From: Collodictyon triciliatum
Lineage: Eukaryota > CRuMs
Direction of reading: 5' to 3'
Assembly (NCBI GenBank): GCA_043381765.1
Contig: JBHJMP010001001.1
Span: 1-26,911, forward strand
DNA length: 26,911 nt
Part shown: one piece after another, positions 26,791-26,911 of the stretch
How the letters are laid out: each line of letters opens with the position of its first letter
Position numbering within the stretch: position 1 is the stretch's first letter
The notes under the pieces: model-generated
The model's database searches: none
What the model saw: only the letters and a program-made list of their open reading frames with translations
Told to the model about the DNA's origin: nothing
Program-made: the position numbers and the translations under genes

Positions 26791-26911
26791 TGATATGATA
26801 TGATATGATATGATATGATATGATATGATATGATATGATATGATATGATATGATATGATATGATATGATATGATATGATATGATATGATATGATATGATA
26901 TGATATGATAT
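26791..26911. repeat. (TGATA)n pentanucleotide array
   Basis: About 24 perfect copies of TGATA running off the right edge of the window. It lies upstream of the first visible XRN exon (26765), so it is inferred to be within intron 1 of that gene. Confidence 0.95.

Noticed and set aside
26791-26911. Terminal TGATA array as a possible CRISPR, telomere or centromere repeat
   Set aside because: No spacers, and the pentamer is not a known telomere unit; position suggests an ordinary intronic microsatellite.

Overview
This is an intron-dense nuclear window from a eukaryote, with short GT-AG introns, AT-rich non-coding DNA and many simple repeats. The gene content fits a free-living amoeboid protist: a mosaic kelch receptor kinase with a nucleotide-cyclase-like domain, plus HID1 and a 5'-3' exoribonuclease. 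Amoebozoa such as Physarum- or Acanthamoeba-like lineages, or a rhizarian, are plausible, but no sequence marker settles it. All gene models were spliced by hand: exons were joined only where the GT/AG (or GC/AG) sites, the reading phase and the protein family agreed.

Left part (1-14991). A 12-bp CTAG/T8 tandem array lies at the left edge. A minus-strand first exon (615-351) encodes a signal-peptide-like N terminus and leaves the window. Its start codon overlaps that of a very large plus-strand gene (605-14991, about 55 exons, about 2,505 residues). This gene encodes, in order: signal peptide, about 11 kelch repeats, CUB-like domain, Cys-rich segment, about 11 more kelch repeats, second CUB-like domain, EGF-like Cys-rich segment, transmembrane helix, TKL-type kinase 1, degenerate class III nucleotide cyclase domain, and TKL-type kinase 2. 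Both kinases keep their catalytic motifs. The cyclase domain has lost nearly every catalytic residue I can place, so it looks like a pseudocyclase between two live kinases. The ectodomain is a duplicated attractin-like module.

Middle (14992-20590). A short intergenic region holds a possible small basic minus-strand ORF (15563-15281), a 36-A tract and a TATA-like box. A complete HID1 gene follows (15915-20185, 16 exons, 712 residues). HID1 is a Golgi/trans-Golgi peripheral protein of the secretory pathway.

Right part (20591-26911). On the minus strand lies nearly all of an XRN2/Rat1-like 5'-3' exoribonuclease (26 exons in the window, about 890 residues). Only its first exon is missing beyond the right edge. 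It converges tail-to-tail on HID1 and contains one apparent GC-AG intron. Large microsatellites sit inside introns of all three main genes, often directly next to the 3' splice site.

I see no functional link between the three main genes beyond ordinary eukaryotic gene neighbourhood. The notable biology is the receptor kinase-pseudocyclase-kinase protein.
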